DNA from: Cyanophora paradoxa
Taxonomy: Eukaryota > Glaucocystophyceae > Cyanophorales > Cyanophoraceae
Length of the DNA: 64,000 nt
NCBI GenBank assembly: GCA_004431415.1
Contig: QPMI01000141.1
Coordinates: 97,720-161,719 of the forward strand
Reading direction: 5' to 3'
Position numbers and translations under genes: made by a program. How positions within the stretch are numbered: the stretch's first letter is position 1; the number at the start of each line of letters is the position of its first letter. Shown in pieces: positions 1-11,633 of the stretch. The notes under the pieces were generated by a model, which saw only the letters and a list, made by a program, of their open reading frames with translations, was not told the DNA's origin and did not search any database.

Positions 1-3000
1 AAGCCGGCGGGGACGGGGGCGGGGGCGGGAGGGGCGTGGCGAGGGCGGCGGGCGGGGCGGGGAGAGGTCGGCGGCGGCGGCGGCGGCGGCGACGGAGGAG
101 GCGAGGGTGGCGGAGGGTGTGGCGAAGGCGGGGACGCCCAGGGCCTCGGAGAGGGACGGCGGCACGAGCGGCGAGGCGGCGCCGGGCGCCGGGCTCGCCT
201 CCTCGGCCGGGGCGGGGGCCGCCGCCGCCTCCGAGCGGCGCGGCGAGCTCCCGGAGTCCTGCGGGGGGGTCGAGGGCCCCGCCTCCTCTTGGGCCGCCGC
301 GGGGCTCGCCGGGGCCGGGGCCGCCTCCTCGTCTTCGCCGGGGGCGGGGGCCTCGTCGGAGAGGAGGGCCTGGAGGGAGGGCATGGCGATGGAGGGGCGC
401 GCCCAGGAGGCCCCGAAGGCCACCCCCAGCGTCCCCGTCGCGTCGTCGCCCACCGCCGAGAAGCGGGGCAGCCGGAAGCCGCCGCCCAGGCCCTGCGCCC
501 CGGCGAGTGAGCGGGGAGGGTTTGGAGGGCGGGGCGGGGCGGGGCGGGGACCTGGAGGGAGTCCTCGTCGGCCTGGAGGCAGGCGGCGAGGCCGGCGCGG
601 ACCATCCCCCGCCGCGTCTCGTCCCCGCCCGCGATGTCGTACACGTCCGACGCCCCCTCCCCCATCTCCTCGTCGCTGTCCGCCCCCTCCGCCTCGCCCT
701 CGGCCTCGGCGGCCGGCGGCTCCGCGGGGCCCGAGGAGAGGGCCTCGGGCCCCGAGGAGGGGGCCTCGGCCTCCAGGCGCTGCTCCTCCTCGTCGTCCTC
801 GTCCTCCTCGGCGATGGCGCCCAGCAGCTTCGCCGTGATCCCCAGGCTCGAGCGCCGCGCCGCGAGGCTCGAGCGGCCCGAGCCGCGCAGCGAGCGCCGC
901 GGGGCCGGCGCGGGGCCGGCGGCCGGGGCGAGGCGCGGGGCGCGGGCCGGCGGCGGCGGGGAAGGAGGGGAGGACGGCGGTGAGGTCCATCGAGTCGTCT
1001 TCCGCCGGGGCGGCGGCCGGGGCGGCCTGCTCGGCCTGCGCCGGGGCGGGGGGAAGTGGACGACGGCGGTGAGGTCCATGTCCTCGCCCCCGTCGCCCTC
1101 CGCCTCCGCATGGGCCTCCTCCATCGCGGCGGGGGCCGGGGCGGGGGCCGGGGCGGGGCCGGCGGCGAGGGCGGCCTCCTCGGAGGCGCGGCGCAGCTGC
1201 TCGACGATCTCCGCCCCGATCGTGAAGCTCATCTCCTCGTCCCCGTCCTCCTCCTCGTCCACCACCACCTCCGCCTCCTCCGACCCCGCCTCGCCCTCGG
1301 CCCGCGCCGCCGCCGCAGCTGCTGCTTCCTCCTCCTGCTCGTCGGCGCGGGCGGCGGCGGCGAGCTCGGCGCGCAGGTCCATCGTCGCGAGGGTCAGGCC
1401 GGAGCCGCCCTCGCCGGCCGCCGAGGTGCGGGAGGAGGCCGCCGGGCTGACCGCCGCCGCCGCAGACGGGCGGGGCGCGAGGGCGACGCCCTCCTCGTCC
1501 TCCATGGCGCGCCGCGCAAGCTCCGCGCGCAGGTCCATCTCCGTGTCGCCGGCGAGCGCCGGGGCCGGAGCCGGGGCCGGGGCCGCCTCTTCGGCGGGGG
1601 CGGGAGCGGACTCCGAGGGGCGCGGGGCGGCGCCGGGCGTGGCCGCGGCGGAGAGGGCCGGGCTGCTGGGGACCGCCGACACGCGGGCGGCGGCCGACGC
1701 GATCGACGCGGCGGGGCTCGGGGCCGGAGCGGCGAAGGCGGAGGGGCGCGGGGCGGAGGCGGGGGCGGAGAAGGCGGAGGGGCGGGCGGCCGGGGTGGCG
1801 GGCCCGGGGAGGGAGAGGGCGCGGGCGCGGAACTCGGTGCCAGTCATGGACATGTCGTCGACGAAGGCGGCGAAGGCAGCGGCGGCCGGGGGAGGAGCGG
1901 GCTGGCCGAGCTGGCGGCCGGTGAGGCGGCGAGGGCCGAGGAGCGGCGCTCGGGGCCAGGGAGAGGCCGCGGTAGAAGCCGAGGCCGGCCGCCGAAAGGT
2001 CCTCCGCCCCGGCCCCACGGGCGGTAGCAGCGGGCCCGCCGCGCTCGGCGCCGGCGAGGCCGCCACCGCCGCCGATGAGCGCCGCTCGGAGGGGGCGGAC
2101 GCCGGCTCCGAGCCGGCGCTCGCCATCGCGAACTCCGCCTCCGGCTCCGGCGGCTGCTGCGAGACTTCCTCGATCGCCTCCTCCGCAGCGGCCGGGGCCG
2201 GCGGGGCGGGGGCGGGCGAGGCGGCGGGCGATGCCGCGGCGGCCCCGAGCTCCTCCTCCTCCTGGCGCTGCTGCTGGTGGGGGACGAGCGAGAGCGCGCG
2301 GCGGAAGTCCATCGTCGCCATCGACATCTCCGCCTCCGCAGCGGGGCTCGCCGGAGCGGCGGCTTCCACCTGCTGCTGCTCGGGCGCCGGCTCATCGGCC
2401 TCCTCCTCGTCCTCCATCGCGCGGCGCGCGAGCTCGGCGCGCAGGTCCATCGCCGTCACTGCGTCCACCGCGTCGGGGCCGGGCACGGGCATCGTCGGGC
2501 TGGCCGCGGCGGCCGCCTCCTCCTCCGAGGCGCCGGGGGCGGGGCTCTCGGGGAGGGCGGAGGGGCGTGCGGGGGCGGCCGGGGAGAGGGCGGCGAGGGA
2601 GCGGCGGAAGTCGGCGGCGGACATGGAGAGGTCCTCGTCGGCCCCGAAGCGGGAGGTGGGCGGGAGCAGCGGGCTCCCCGCCCCCGACGCCGGCGACCCG
2701 ACCGCCGACGAGAGCCGGCTCGGCCGCGGGCCCGAGAGCGAGAAGACCTCCGGAGGGGCGAGCAGGCCGCCCTCCTCCTCGTCTGCCGGGGCCCCCGGCC
2801 CCGACCCGGCCTCCTCCTCGTCGCCGTACGAAGCGGTCGGGGGCAGCAGCGGGGCGCCCTCGGAGACGGACGGCGAGGCGGCGCCGGCCTCGAGCTCGCG
2901 CTGCTGCTGGTTCGCGAGCGAGAGCGCCCGGCGGAAGTCCATTGTCGCCATCGACATGTCCGCCTCGGCCACCGCCTCGGCCTCCGCCTCGGCCTCCGCC

Positions 3001-4565
3001 GCTGGCTGCTGCTTCGACGCCGGCTCATCGGCCTCCCCCTCGTCCTCCATCGCGCGGCGCGCGAGCTCGGCGCGCAGGTCCATCGCCGTCGCCGCGTCGA
3101 CCGCGTCGGGGCCGGGCACGGGCATCGTCGGGCTCGCCACCGCGGCGGCCGCCTCCTCCTCAGAAGGGCGGGGTGCGGCCGGGGCCGGGGAGAGGGCGGC
3201 CTGCTCCTCGGCGCCGGGGCTCCCTGTGAGGGCGGAGGAGGAGGCGCCGGAGGGGCGCTCGAAGGCCTCGCTGGGGCGCGCGACGGAGCGCCGGAAGTCC
3301 ATCTCGGTCATCGACATCTCCGCCTCGCCCCCGCCCTCGGCCGTCCCCCGCCCGAACGCCAGCGAGGCGCCCCGGCTGCGGCCGCGGCTCCGCCGGAAGC
3401 TCATCTCCGTCATCTCCATGTCCGCCTCGCCCCCCTCCTCCTCCTCGGGCCCCTCCTGGGCGGGGCCGGCGGGCGGGAGGGAGAAGCCGCGGCTGCGGAA
3501 GTCGATGGCCTCCGCCTCCGCCCGGGCGGCCGGCGGGGCGGCGGCGGCCGCCGCCGCCCGGAGGGCCGCCTCGTCTTCCTCGTCCTCCTCGTCGCGCAGT
3601 GCGGCGGCCGCCAGCTCGCCCCGCAAGTCCATCGCCGTCGCCTCCGCCGCCGCCGCCGCGGGTGCCGCCCCGCCGCACAGGACGATCTTGCCGGCCTGGT
3701 AAAGCGTGAGGTCCATGTTCTCGTCGTCCAGCCCGCCAGGCGCAGGCTCCGCCGCCGGGGCCGGGGCGGCGCCGAGCTCCAGCCCCAAGTCCGAGGGGCG
3801 CTGCGCCTCGTCCTCCGCAAGCAGCCGCCCGATCGAATCATGCGGCTCCTCTGACGGCCTGCGCGGCGCACGAAGTTCAGAGGCGCACGCCGGGCACGCA
3901 GGCGCTCGCCTGGACCGGAGGAGCGGCGAGAGGCCGGGCGAGTTCTTCACGAGACTCAGCGCCCTGCGCGGTGGCGTGGCGTGTTAGAGTGGCGAAACTC
4001 GGCACGCGAGCGCATTGAGCGGAGCGCACCGAGCGAGGGAGCTCGGCTGCGCGCTCAGCTCGTCCTCCTCCGCGGCGGACATGCGCATGCGCATCTCCTG
4101 CTTCTCGCGGAAGTGCCTCTCAAGGTCGTCCTGCGTCCAGTCCTCGTCCACGACCTTGTCGGTCGGCGACTCGAACTGATCGTTGTCGCTCCTGCCGCCG
4201 CGGGTCAGCCGCTGCGGCAATCCGAGCCAGCGGCCTCGGGCGCACCCAGAGCCCGCAGACTGCCTGCCGTCCGACTCCGTGCTGCTCGGCGACTGACCGT
4301 TGATCTGCACCTCGAACACGCGATCCTCGGGCGCGCTGCGGCCGGAGAGCTCAGAGGCGGCCCAGGCGTGCGCAATCCGGTCGTAGCACCTTGTAGTGCT
4401 CTCATTGATGCCGGAGCTCGAAGGCCCCGGCGTCTCGGTGACCGTGGTGAAGAACTGCTTGACCTGGGCCATCGGGTTGAAGCTCACGCGGCGCCCGATG
4501 CCCACCGACTGCCGCATCGATAAGCGCTTCCGCTTTGCCGCCTGGATGTCATCCCTGCGACGCAT
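1..4565 (-). CDS. KNL1: KNL1/Spc105 kinetochore scaffold, 3' end outside window
   Basis: Outer-kinetochore scaffold that binds PP1 and, when its MELT motifs are phosphorylated, the Bub proteins of the spindle checkpoint. Exons: 4565-4030, 3963-3898, 3858-552, then from 492 to the left edge (introns GTGCGC/GTGCCC/GTCCCC...CAG). The N-terminus carries the PP1-docking motif RRVSF about 30 residues in, after a basic KRKRLS stretch, as in animal KNL1. Exon 3 opens with an acidic linker and a canonical MDLT motif at 3716, followed by about a dozen degenerate copies (MDLRAEL, MSMTEMDFRR, MEMTEMSFRR, MDLTAV) to about 980. The expected C-terminal coiled coil and RWD domains lie beyond position 1. Between about 850 and 1077 the motif-bearing frame shifts twice. 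The long antisense open frames here are composition shadows. Identification rests on RVSF plus MELT order; no global alignment was possible. Confidence 0.75.
980..3720 (-). repeat. MELT-like motif array coding repeats
   Basis: Protein-level repeats within KNL1. Two classes alternate: an MDLRAELARRAMEDE-type unit and an M(S/E)M(T/A)xMxFRR-type unit. The stretch around 2400-2500 and that around 3040-3130 are near-identical at the DNA level, with a period of 633 bp (211 codons). This shows recent tandem duplication of a two-motif block. Canonical MDLT survives only at the two ends of the array (3716; 1079 and 990). Confidence 0.75.
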
Positions 4566-5075
4566 TAGCTAAGCCACGGGCGCGGGGCTCGACCTGTCAC
4601 TCACTCGGTTAGGTCCTCTTCGGCATTGGGCGCGAAGCTGGGGCGCGGGAAGGGATCCTCGATAGCTGCAAACGGTCTCCTACGACCAGCGCGGCCCTGC
4701 GGCAGAGAAGGATCAGCGGGGCCAGCGCGGTTCAGGAGAAGGGCCGGCACACCGGAGACGGGCTAGCGACCTTCTCCGCTAGGCCGTGGAAAACATTCTC
4801 TTTGTCCTGCAATCCCGGCGACATGTCCACGGCCCGCCTGGGCCGCGGGGAGCGCGCCAGCGACATCAGGACCGTTGTGCGAACTTCTGCGACGTACCCC
4901 CCCAGCAGACTTCTCACTGTTCTCAGTCAGTTCTGCTAGCGCTGCCCCCGCTCCCGGGCCAATTAGGCCGTCCAGCTGCGCTGTAGACGAACCACAGCGC
5001 CTGCTCGTGGCCTCACGGAGCGCGGAAGACCAATTTGATCCAGCACTTAGGCGCCGGCCTAGCCAGTCCAGGTAG
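4566..5075. promoter_or_regulatory. Divergent 5' region of KNL1 and DsbA-type gene
   Basis: 510 bp between two head-to-head start codons. No coding exon or RNA gene is recognisable and no TATA box is evident. Assigned as a shared promoter region from gene orientation only. Confidence 0.4.
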
Positions 5076-6081
5076 ATGGCGGATGGAAGCGGCGTAGTTG
5101 TCGACGTCTGGTCGGACATCGCTTGCCCATGGTGCGCCTGCCGGATCGCGACGCGAACTGCCGCTCAGCTTCTGCGCACAGGTGCTACGTCGGCAAGCGG
5201 CGTTTCCAGCAGGCGCTGAAGACGTTCTCCCAGTCGAATCCGTGCGCTTGAGTCCCGCGGGATTCGGGGATGACGCGCCCAGCGCCCGCCGCGCGGCCGC
5301 TAACCTCCGTCGATATCGCAGCGACACACCCGTCGAAGTGCGCTTTCACCCGTACATGATCGGTTCGCCCGACGCGCTCTAGCCTCGCCCCGTCCTCGCG
5401 CGCGTCCCAGCACGCCAGCTCGTCCTCGTCCTCACGAGCCGCGCGCCGCATATGCATGCGCAGATCCGGCGACGGCGAAGGACGGTGAAGATTACCTGGC
5501 GTACAACCGGCGGCGCTGGGGCGGGGACGGGTGGACCGGGGAGCTGCGGCGGGCGGGGAAGGCCGTGGGGGCGCCCTTCGGGGACTGGAAGACGTGGCCG
5601 AACACGCTGCTGGCGCACTGCCTGGCGGAGGCGGCGTACGCGGCGGGCCGCGGGGACGAGGCCGTCGAGGCGCTCTTCGCCGCCACGTACGAGAAGGGGC
5701 AGAACGTCTCCGACCGCGCGGCGCGCCCCCCGCCCGCCCAACGCTGGCGCTTCCTTGTCCTCATGGACGCGTCTTCCGCAGACGCTGGAGAGGATCGCGG
5801 TCGAGCTGGGGCTGGACCCCTCCGCCTGCTTCTCGGAGGAGGCGCAGGCCGCCGTCAAGCGCAAGGCGCGCCTCGCCTCCCCCCTCTCACAGTCCGCCGG
5901 CCTCTCAGCTGGGGCGGGGCAGGACGCGGCGGCGAAGCGGGGCCGCTTCGAGATCGGGGGCGTGCCATTCTGGGTGATGCGGGGCCCCAGCGAGCAGGCC
6001 CTCGCCCTCGAGGGCGCCCAAGGCCCCTCCGCCTTCACCGCCGCCCTCCGCAAGGCCGCCTCGAGCTCCCCAAGCGCATAG
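5076..6081 (+). CDS. DsbA/FrnE-family thioredoxin-fold oxidoreductase
   Basis: Thioredoxin-fold protein of the DsbA/FrnE (2-hydroxychromene-2-carboxylate isomerase-like) family, probably a thiol-disulfide oxidoreductase. Five exons: 5076-5131, 5182-5241, 5322-5362, 5464-5705, 5782-6081, all GT-AG and in frame. The first intron splits the active-site tryptophan codon; joining gives DVWSDIACPWCYVGKRRF, the family signature with a CPWC redox site about 18 residues in. A helical insert rich in R/W follows (RRRWGGDGWTGELRRAG), then WPNTLLAH, ELGLDPSACF and near the C-terminus GGVPFWVM, the cis-proline segment of the fold. No signal peptide is seen, so a soluble location is likely. Substrate cannot be told from sequence. 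About 214 residues, normal for the family. Confidence 0.9.
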
Positions 6082-6463
6082 CTGCAGCCCGCCCCGTTGG
6101 ACTATAATCTGGACCCTCGAAATTAAACGTTCCATTGAACTTCGGATTTGATTCAAGTGGTGTAATTAGATTAGGGCGCATGTACGCGAGCACTACGCGG
6201 TCTATAGATCTGCGAGACTGCATAGGACATCGTAATGCAAGATCGAAACGCATCTGTTCGTAACTGTGATCGACTCGAGGCTGAGAGGGAGTAGGCTATC
6301 CTCAGCTGTTTGTTCATCAAAGGCTTTAGTTTAGGTCACTGTGCGATGAATTATAGCCGCCCGGCCAGCGGAGCCGGGGGGGGGGGGGGGGGATACATAA
6401 AGATGGAGATGGAAAATGAATCCCACTGTATCCACTGCACAAACTCAAGGGAAGGCTGACTTG
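6082..6463. other. Convergent intergenic region with G17 tract
   Basis: Lies between two gene 3' ends. AT-richer than the genes, it holds a G17 run at 6376-6392 and a TTGATTCAAG-type word near 6147. No gene seen. Confidence 0.5.
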
Positions 6464-9250
6464 CTAGAAATCTGTGGTAGCAGGACATAAGACGATATCG
6501 GGTGTAGAGTTACAGCGTGGCAAGCTTCCTAACTTTACAAGGGCGCCCCCCGAACTGAGCGAGGAGGCCCTACATGCATACTCTAACGAAAGCAGACAAA
6601 AAGCAGAAGACGACGAAAAGCGCTCGCTCACTGGGGCGAGAGGCCCGGCAGGGAGCGGAGGTTGAGGGGCGCCATGGACTGCGCGAAGCCCTCCGTTGGG
6701 GCTGCCCCGCCCAGCAGAGAGGCCGGGGACGGCGAGGGGGTCACTCCGGGGCGGGCCGGGCCGGCGGGGGCCGGCTCGAGGGCGCGGGGCGGGAGGGAGA
6801 GGGAGCAGAGCTCGGGGGTGGCGGCGGGGGAGGGCACGGCGGTGAGCGGGGCGCTGCGGGCGCCCCCGGGGGGCGACGAGAAGCGCGGGCTGCCCTCCGC
6901 GCACGACGCCGACACGGGCGCCCGCGGGGCCGGCGCCAGGGGCGACCCGCCGGCCACGGGCGGCCGCGGCGCCGGCGGCGGGCCGGCGGCGTGCGCCGGC
7001 GGAGCCGAGGAGAAGGCGTGTGGCGAGGGGCGGGCGGCGGCCGAGGACTGCTGCGGCGGGGGGCGGGGGCAGGCCCTGGGGGCAGGCTGGGGCCGCCGGG
7101 GCCGCCGTGGCAAAGACGGGGGACGGAGCCTGGACGCGGATCGCCTGCGGGGCCGGGCGGAGGGCGGCCCCCGCCGAGTCCACGGGGGGCGTGAAGCGGA
7201 GAAGGGGCGCAGGGACCGGCGAGCGGGCGGCCGGGGCGGGGGGCGGGGCGGCGAAGGGGGCGGGGCGGCGCTCAGGGTCGAGCTCGGGCGGGCTCCCGCC
7301 GTCCTCCGAGGGCTCCGGCACGACGAACTCGAGGCGGCGGATGGTGGCACCGTTGGGCAGCGGCGAGGCCGAGTCGACGCCGACGTTCACCTGCAGCAGG
7401 CGGCCGCTGCGGCGGTACAGGAGCGGCGAGGAGGCCGAGTGGCCCCGGGGCGAGGTCGGCTGTGAGCGGGCGTAGGCGACGGCGGGGGCGGCGGCGGCGG
7501 GGCCGTGGAGGGGCGTCGAGGCGCCGCTCGCGGGGCTCGAGTCGGCGACGCTGTAGCGCCGCTGGCGGGCGTGCTCCAGCGCGTCGTGCAGGAGGGAGCC
7601 CGGGCACTGCGCCGGGAAGCTGTACCGCCGCGCCCCGTACGCCTGCGCCCCGCCCTCCCCGGGGTGGCCCCTCCCCGGGGGGAAGAACGCGGGGGGGACG
7701 GCCAGCAGGCTGGAGAAGGAGGGCGGGGCGGGTCCGAGGGAGACCCGCGGGGAGTGGGCGAGCAGGGGGGACGGGGCGGGCGGCAGCGGCGGCCGCAGGG
7801 ACGGGTCGAAGGCGCTCGGCTCCTCGCCCGTCGAATGCCGCCGGCCCATGCGGACGGCGGCGGGGGCGGGCCAGGCCTCGCCGCCGGGGTCCTTGGCGGG
7901 GTCGGCGGAGGGCGGGGAGGGGGGCAGGACGGCGGGGGAGAGGTCGCGGGGGTCCCCGAAGCTGGCGCGGGAGGGGTCGGAGACGCAGATGGAGGCGGAG
8001 CGCCCCTGGGGCACGCGCGACCCTGGCGAGACCTCCGCCCCCGCCTCCTCCTCCTCGGGCCGGGGCCCTGGCGCCGGCAGCGCCGACTCCGAGAACCAGT
8101 GCGGCCGGGGCGACGAGGGGCGCCGGGGGGACGTGGCCGAGGCGGAGGGCGTGGGGCCCGAGGGGTGGCCCTGCGAGGGGGAGGGGTGCGAGTGCGGCGG
8201 GGAGACCGACGCGCGCCGCGGGCTCGCCGCGCCGAGGCTGTAACCGGAGGCCGAGGCCGGGGGGGACGGGGAGGCGCAGGCGGCGGGGCGGCCCATGTGG
8301 GCCGGGGCGGGGAGGGGGGCGAAGGCGGGCAGCGGCTGCTGGAAGGCGGAGGAGGAGCAGGCGGCGAAGGGCGGGGAGGACGAGGGCCGCCGCCGCACGA
8401 GCGAGTAGGAGACGGCGAGCGGGCCGCGGGCCTCCGCGTCGACCGCGACGAAGAGCGTGCCCGCCTGCGCCGCCGCCGCCGCCGCGACCGGCACCGTCAG
8501 CACGCCGCCCTCCGACCGCCATTGCGCGTCCGCTGCCGCCGGGCGTCAGTCACGCGGGGCACGCGGCGCGGCGGGGGGCCGCGGGAGGACCGAGGGCGGA
8601 CCATCCGTCGGGAGGACGCGGCGGAAGGAAGCGAGGAGGCGGGTGCGCGGGTCGCCGGCGGGGGTCTTAGGCTGCAGCGGCAGCGCCTCGACGCGCATGA
8701 GGGCCCACGCCGCGTCCTCCTCTTGCGGCACGCGGATCCGCAGGTACGCCCGGCAGCCGGGGCCCGCAACGACCGTCGCAGGCCTGCGCGGCGCTCCTCA
8801 GCGAGGCGCCCCGAGCCGCGGGGCGGAGGGAGGCGCGCCGCTCAGACTCGGAGAGGAGGACGGGGACCGTCAGGTCGACCGCGAGCTCGTATGTGGACTC
8901 TGCGAGCGCTTCGACGACGACCAGGAGCGCCCCGTGCAGCTGCTGACTGCTTCGCCTCTGGAGCTCCAATCGCCCATTGTGTCCCTCTTTCAGTTCGATG
9001 CGGGCGACGTCCTGGGCGTGAGGGGAGCAGTGAGAAAGCCGCAGAAACCATTGAAAGGGGTCTGGAAAAGAAAGGGAAGAACCTCGTGCGGGGAGCTCCA
9101 CTGCGCGGTTATAGAGACGTGGCCGAGCCTCGCCCCACAGGAGATGCCCACTACTGTATCGCCGTCCGGAATTGATACTCGATATAGCGCCCGCTGTCCG
9201 CCCGGAAGGGATGCGGACGCCCGCTGATTGAGGCCGAGGAGCATGGCCAT
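6464..9250 (-). CDS. Unknown protein: PPC-like beta-sandwich repeats plus Ser/Pro-rich tail
   Basis: Function not recognised. From ATG 9250 the first exon reads MAMLLGLNQRASASLPGG, then ALYRVSIPDGDTVVGISC. Later exons give LHGALLVVVEAL and STYELAVDLTVPVLL, then AYLRIRVPQEEDAAWALM, RVLPTDADAQWRSEGG and AGTLFVAVDAEARGPLAVSY. These alternate like two copies of a PPC-type (bacterial pre-peptidase C-terminal) beta-sandwich: an opening Y-x-V strand and a closing G-x-L-x-V-x-V strand. The intron joining RVLPTD to ADAQW (GTCCGC...GGCAG) keeps frame. The rest, about 500 residues, is Ser/Pro/Ala-rich and probably disordered. Near 7100 a competing frame looks more protein-like and ends at 6628 (SMAPLNLRSLPGLSPQ), so a frameshift or missed intron is possible and the true stop is uncertain. 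A second gene at 32672-34523 has the same architecture. No TM helix seen. Confidence 0.45.
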
Positions 9251-9605
9251 AACTGCGCGGCTCGCCCCTGGGCGGGCGGCCCGTGCTGGAGCTTCCAAGC
9301 TTGTTGTCACTGAAGGGGGGGCTTACACGCGCTGGGCGGCCGGCGGGGGGTGGTTGCGGCCGCGGCTCTTATTGATGCAACGCTGGCACACACTGGTCTT
9401 CCTGGTTCTGGGGAAGATCTCGCGGGCGCCGTGAGGCGGCAGGGGAATGCCAATCGAGCTCGGAAGAGCTCGCGCAGGCTCGAGCTCCGACCCGAGGTTT
9501 TTTACGTGGCAACTGAGCCGGGCTCAGAGCTTCGAAAGGGGTAAAGCGTTACGAGAGGGGGGTGAAGCCGGCCTAGCCGTGATCGATCCAGCAGACCGCG
9601 ACAGA
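9251..9605. promoter_or_regulatory. Divergent 5' region of PPC-like gene and PA2G4
   Basis: 355 bp between head-to-head starts, with no coding signal. Assigned from gene orientation only. Confidence 0.35.
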
Positions 9606-11342
9606 ATGGCCCGCGACGAAGAGATGGTCGATGCGGAGGAGGAGGAGGTCGAGTTGGACATCTCCAACGCGGACGTCGTCACAAAGTATCGTACCGCCGG
9701 CGACATCGCCAATCGTGCGCCGGGCCCGGGGGCCGCGTCCGATCTCGTTTCTCACTCCCTTGGGTTGCGCAGGCACTCTCGCGAAGATCGTGGCCGCTGC
9801 GGCGCCCGGGACGCCTATCCTCGCTCTCTGTGACCTCGGCGACAATGCTATCGTGGAGGAGACGAAGGCGATCTACGGCAAAGTCAAGGAAAAGGGCATT
9901 GCGTTCCCCACATGCATCTCGGTGAACAACTGCGGCGGGCACTACAGCCCCCTGGCTTCGGAGGCGAACCAGACGCTCAATGTGGGCGATGTTGTCAAAG
10001 TGTGAGTTCCCTGACGTGCCTCCCCGCCCGCTCCTTCTAGCTCTGTCATTAGCGCGTTTAGGCAAAGCGTACGCGCGTTGATCGCGCTCGCAGTGATCTC
10101 GCTGTGCACATCGATGGCTTCATCGCGACGGCGGCGCACACGTTCGTCTGTGGGCAGAACCCTGCCACCCCCATTGAGGGCAAGGTCGCGGATCTCATCG
10201 CTGCTGCGAACACTGCCGCTGAGGCGGTGCTGCGGTTGATGAAGCCGGGCAACAAGGTTAGTGATCGCGTCTCTGCTCCGGGCCTCGGACCTCGTGAGGC
10301 GTGCCGCGACTCGCTCTGACTCTGTTTCGAACAATTCGACAGAACACCCAGGTGTCCGAGGTGATCCAGAAGGTCGCCGCGGCGTACGGCGTGAATGCCG
10401 TGGAGGGCGTGCTGTCCCACCAGATCAAGCGCTTCGTCATTGATGGCAACAAGGTGCTTTCGCTTTCCTTTCCTCTTTCCATCGTCCCCGCGCGCCCCTC
10501 GCTCGGTCATAACCTGCGCTCGGCATGCGCAGGTCATCATGAACAAGCCGACAGTGGAGCAGAAGGTTGACGAGGTCACGTTCGAGCCCAACGAGGTGTA
10601 CTCGATCGATATTGTGTTCAGCACGGGCGAGGGCAAGGTTCGTAGCTCGCCTGGCGGTCGAGAGATGACGGGGAGCTCAATATGACTTTCCTCGCTGCAG
10701 CTCAAGGAGCTCGGCGAGCAGCGGACGACCGTCTTCAAGCGCGCCGTCGACCGCCAGTACAACCTGAAGATGCAGGTCCGCGTCCTCGGCTGCCAACCCG
10801 CTCGACTTCCGGGCCCATCTGACTCGTGTCTCTGCAGACATCCCGGAAATTCCTCTCGGAAGTAAACAGCAAGTTCCCGTCCTTGCCATTCACGCTTCGG
10901 TGCGCGCGAAATCCTCCCCGGCGCCCGTCCTTTAGATGTCGCTCACGGTCTGCGATTTCCCCGCAGCGCGCTGGGCGACGAGAAGACCGGCCGCCTCGGC
11001 GTCGTCGAGTGCCTGAAGCACGAGCTCCTGCACGCATACCCGGTCCTGTACGAGAAGCAGGGTGCGCACGCAGCGCCCGGCCCGCCCTTCCGCTTCATAC
11101 GAACGCCCCGCCGACGATCCGGCGCGCGCGCAGGCGAGCAGCTGGCGCACGTCAAGTACACGGTGCTGCTGATGCCGACGGGCCCGACGCGCATCACGGG
11201 CGCGGCGCCGCCGGCGGTCAAGTCGGAGAAGACGGTCGAGGACGCCGAGGTCAAGGCCCTGCTGGCCACCTCGCTCAAGAAGAAGTCCGGCAAGAAGAAG
11301 GCCGGCGCCGCGGGCGGCTCCGAGATGGATACCGCCGCGTAA
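9606..11342 (+). CDS. PA2G4: Proliferation-associated protein 2G4 (EBP1), methionine-aminopeptidase fold
   Basis: Catalytically inactive homologue of type II methionine aminopeptidase that binds ribosomes and structured RNA in other eukaryotes. Nine exons, all GT-AG and in frame: 9606-9714, 9773-10001, 10094-10256, 10343-10453, 10533-10637, 10701-10775, 10838-10899, 10967-11061, 11134-11342. The product starts with an acidic stretch (MVDAEEEEVELDISN) and runs through TKYRTAGDIANRTL, FPTCISVNNCGGHYSPL, NVGDVVKVDLAVHIDGFIA, VLSHQIKRFVIDGNKVI, EVYSIDIVFSTGEGK and EQLAHVKYTVLLMPTG. It ends in a Lys-rich tail (KKKSGKKKAGAA) typical of EBP1. The first half of the metal site (VDLAVHID) is visible, but the full metal-ligand set of active aminopeptidases was not found. 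About 380 residues, normal. Introns are 58-92 nt. Confidence 0.97.
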
Positions 11343-11633
11343 TTTTCAGACGATCCCGCCGGCGCTGCCGGCGCTGGTCCGTAGCGGCAGATTTTGGTAC
11401 CTCTGTCAAAGCATTTCAAACAGGCCTCTCGCGCTCGAGGTGGGGAACGTCGCAATTGCGTCAGCCAAGATCTAGGAGCACTGAGCCGAGATCGGAGCTC
11501 GCAAGCGCTGCCGCTGCCGCCGCGCGGGCTGCATGGGCGCGCAGGGGCGTTGGGAGGGGTGGCTATGGGGGGGTTCAGATTCTATCTTGAAGCTATAGCT
11601 AAGCCAGCTAGCCAGCTCGAGACCAGCGCCGCA

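Noticed and set aside
634-3702. 1022-codon open frame on the + strand
   Set aside because: Ser/Ala-rich antisense shadow of KNL1; the minus-strand frame carries MELT motifs, RVSF and proper splice sites.
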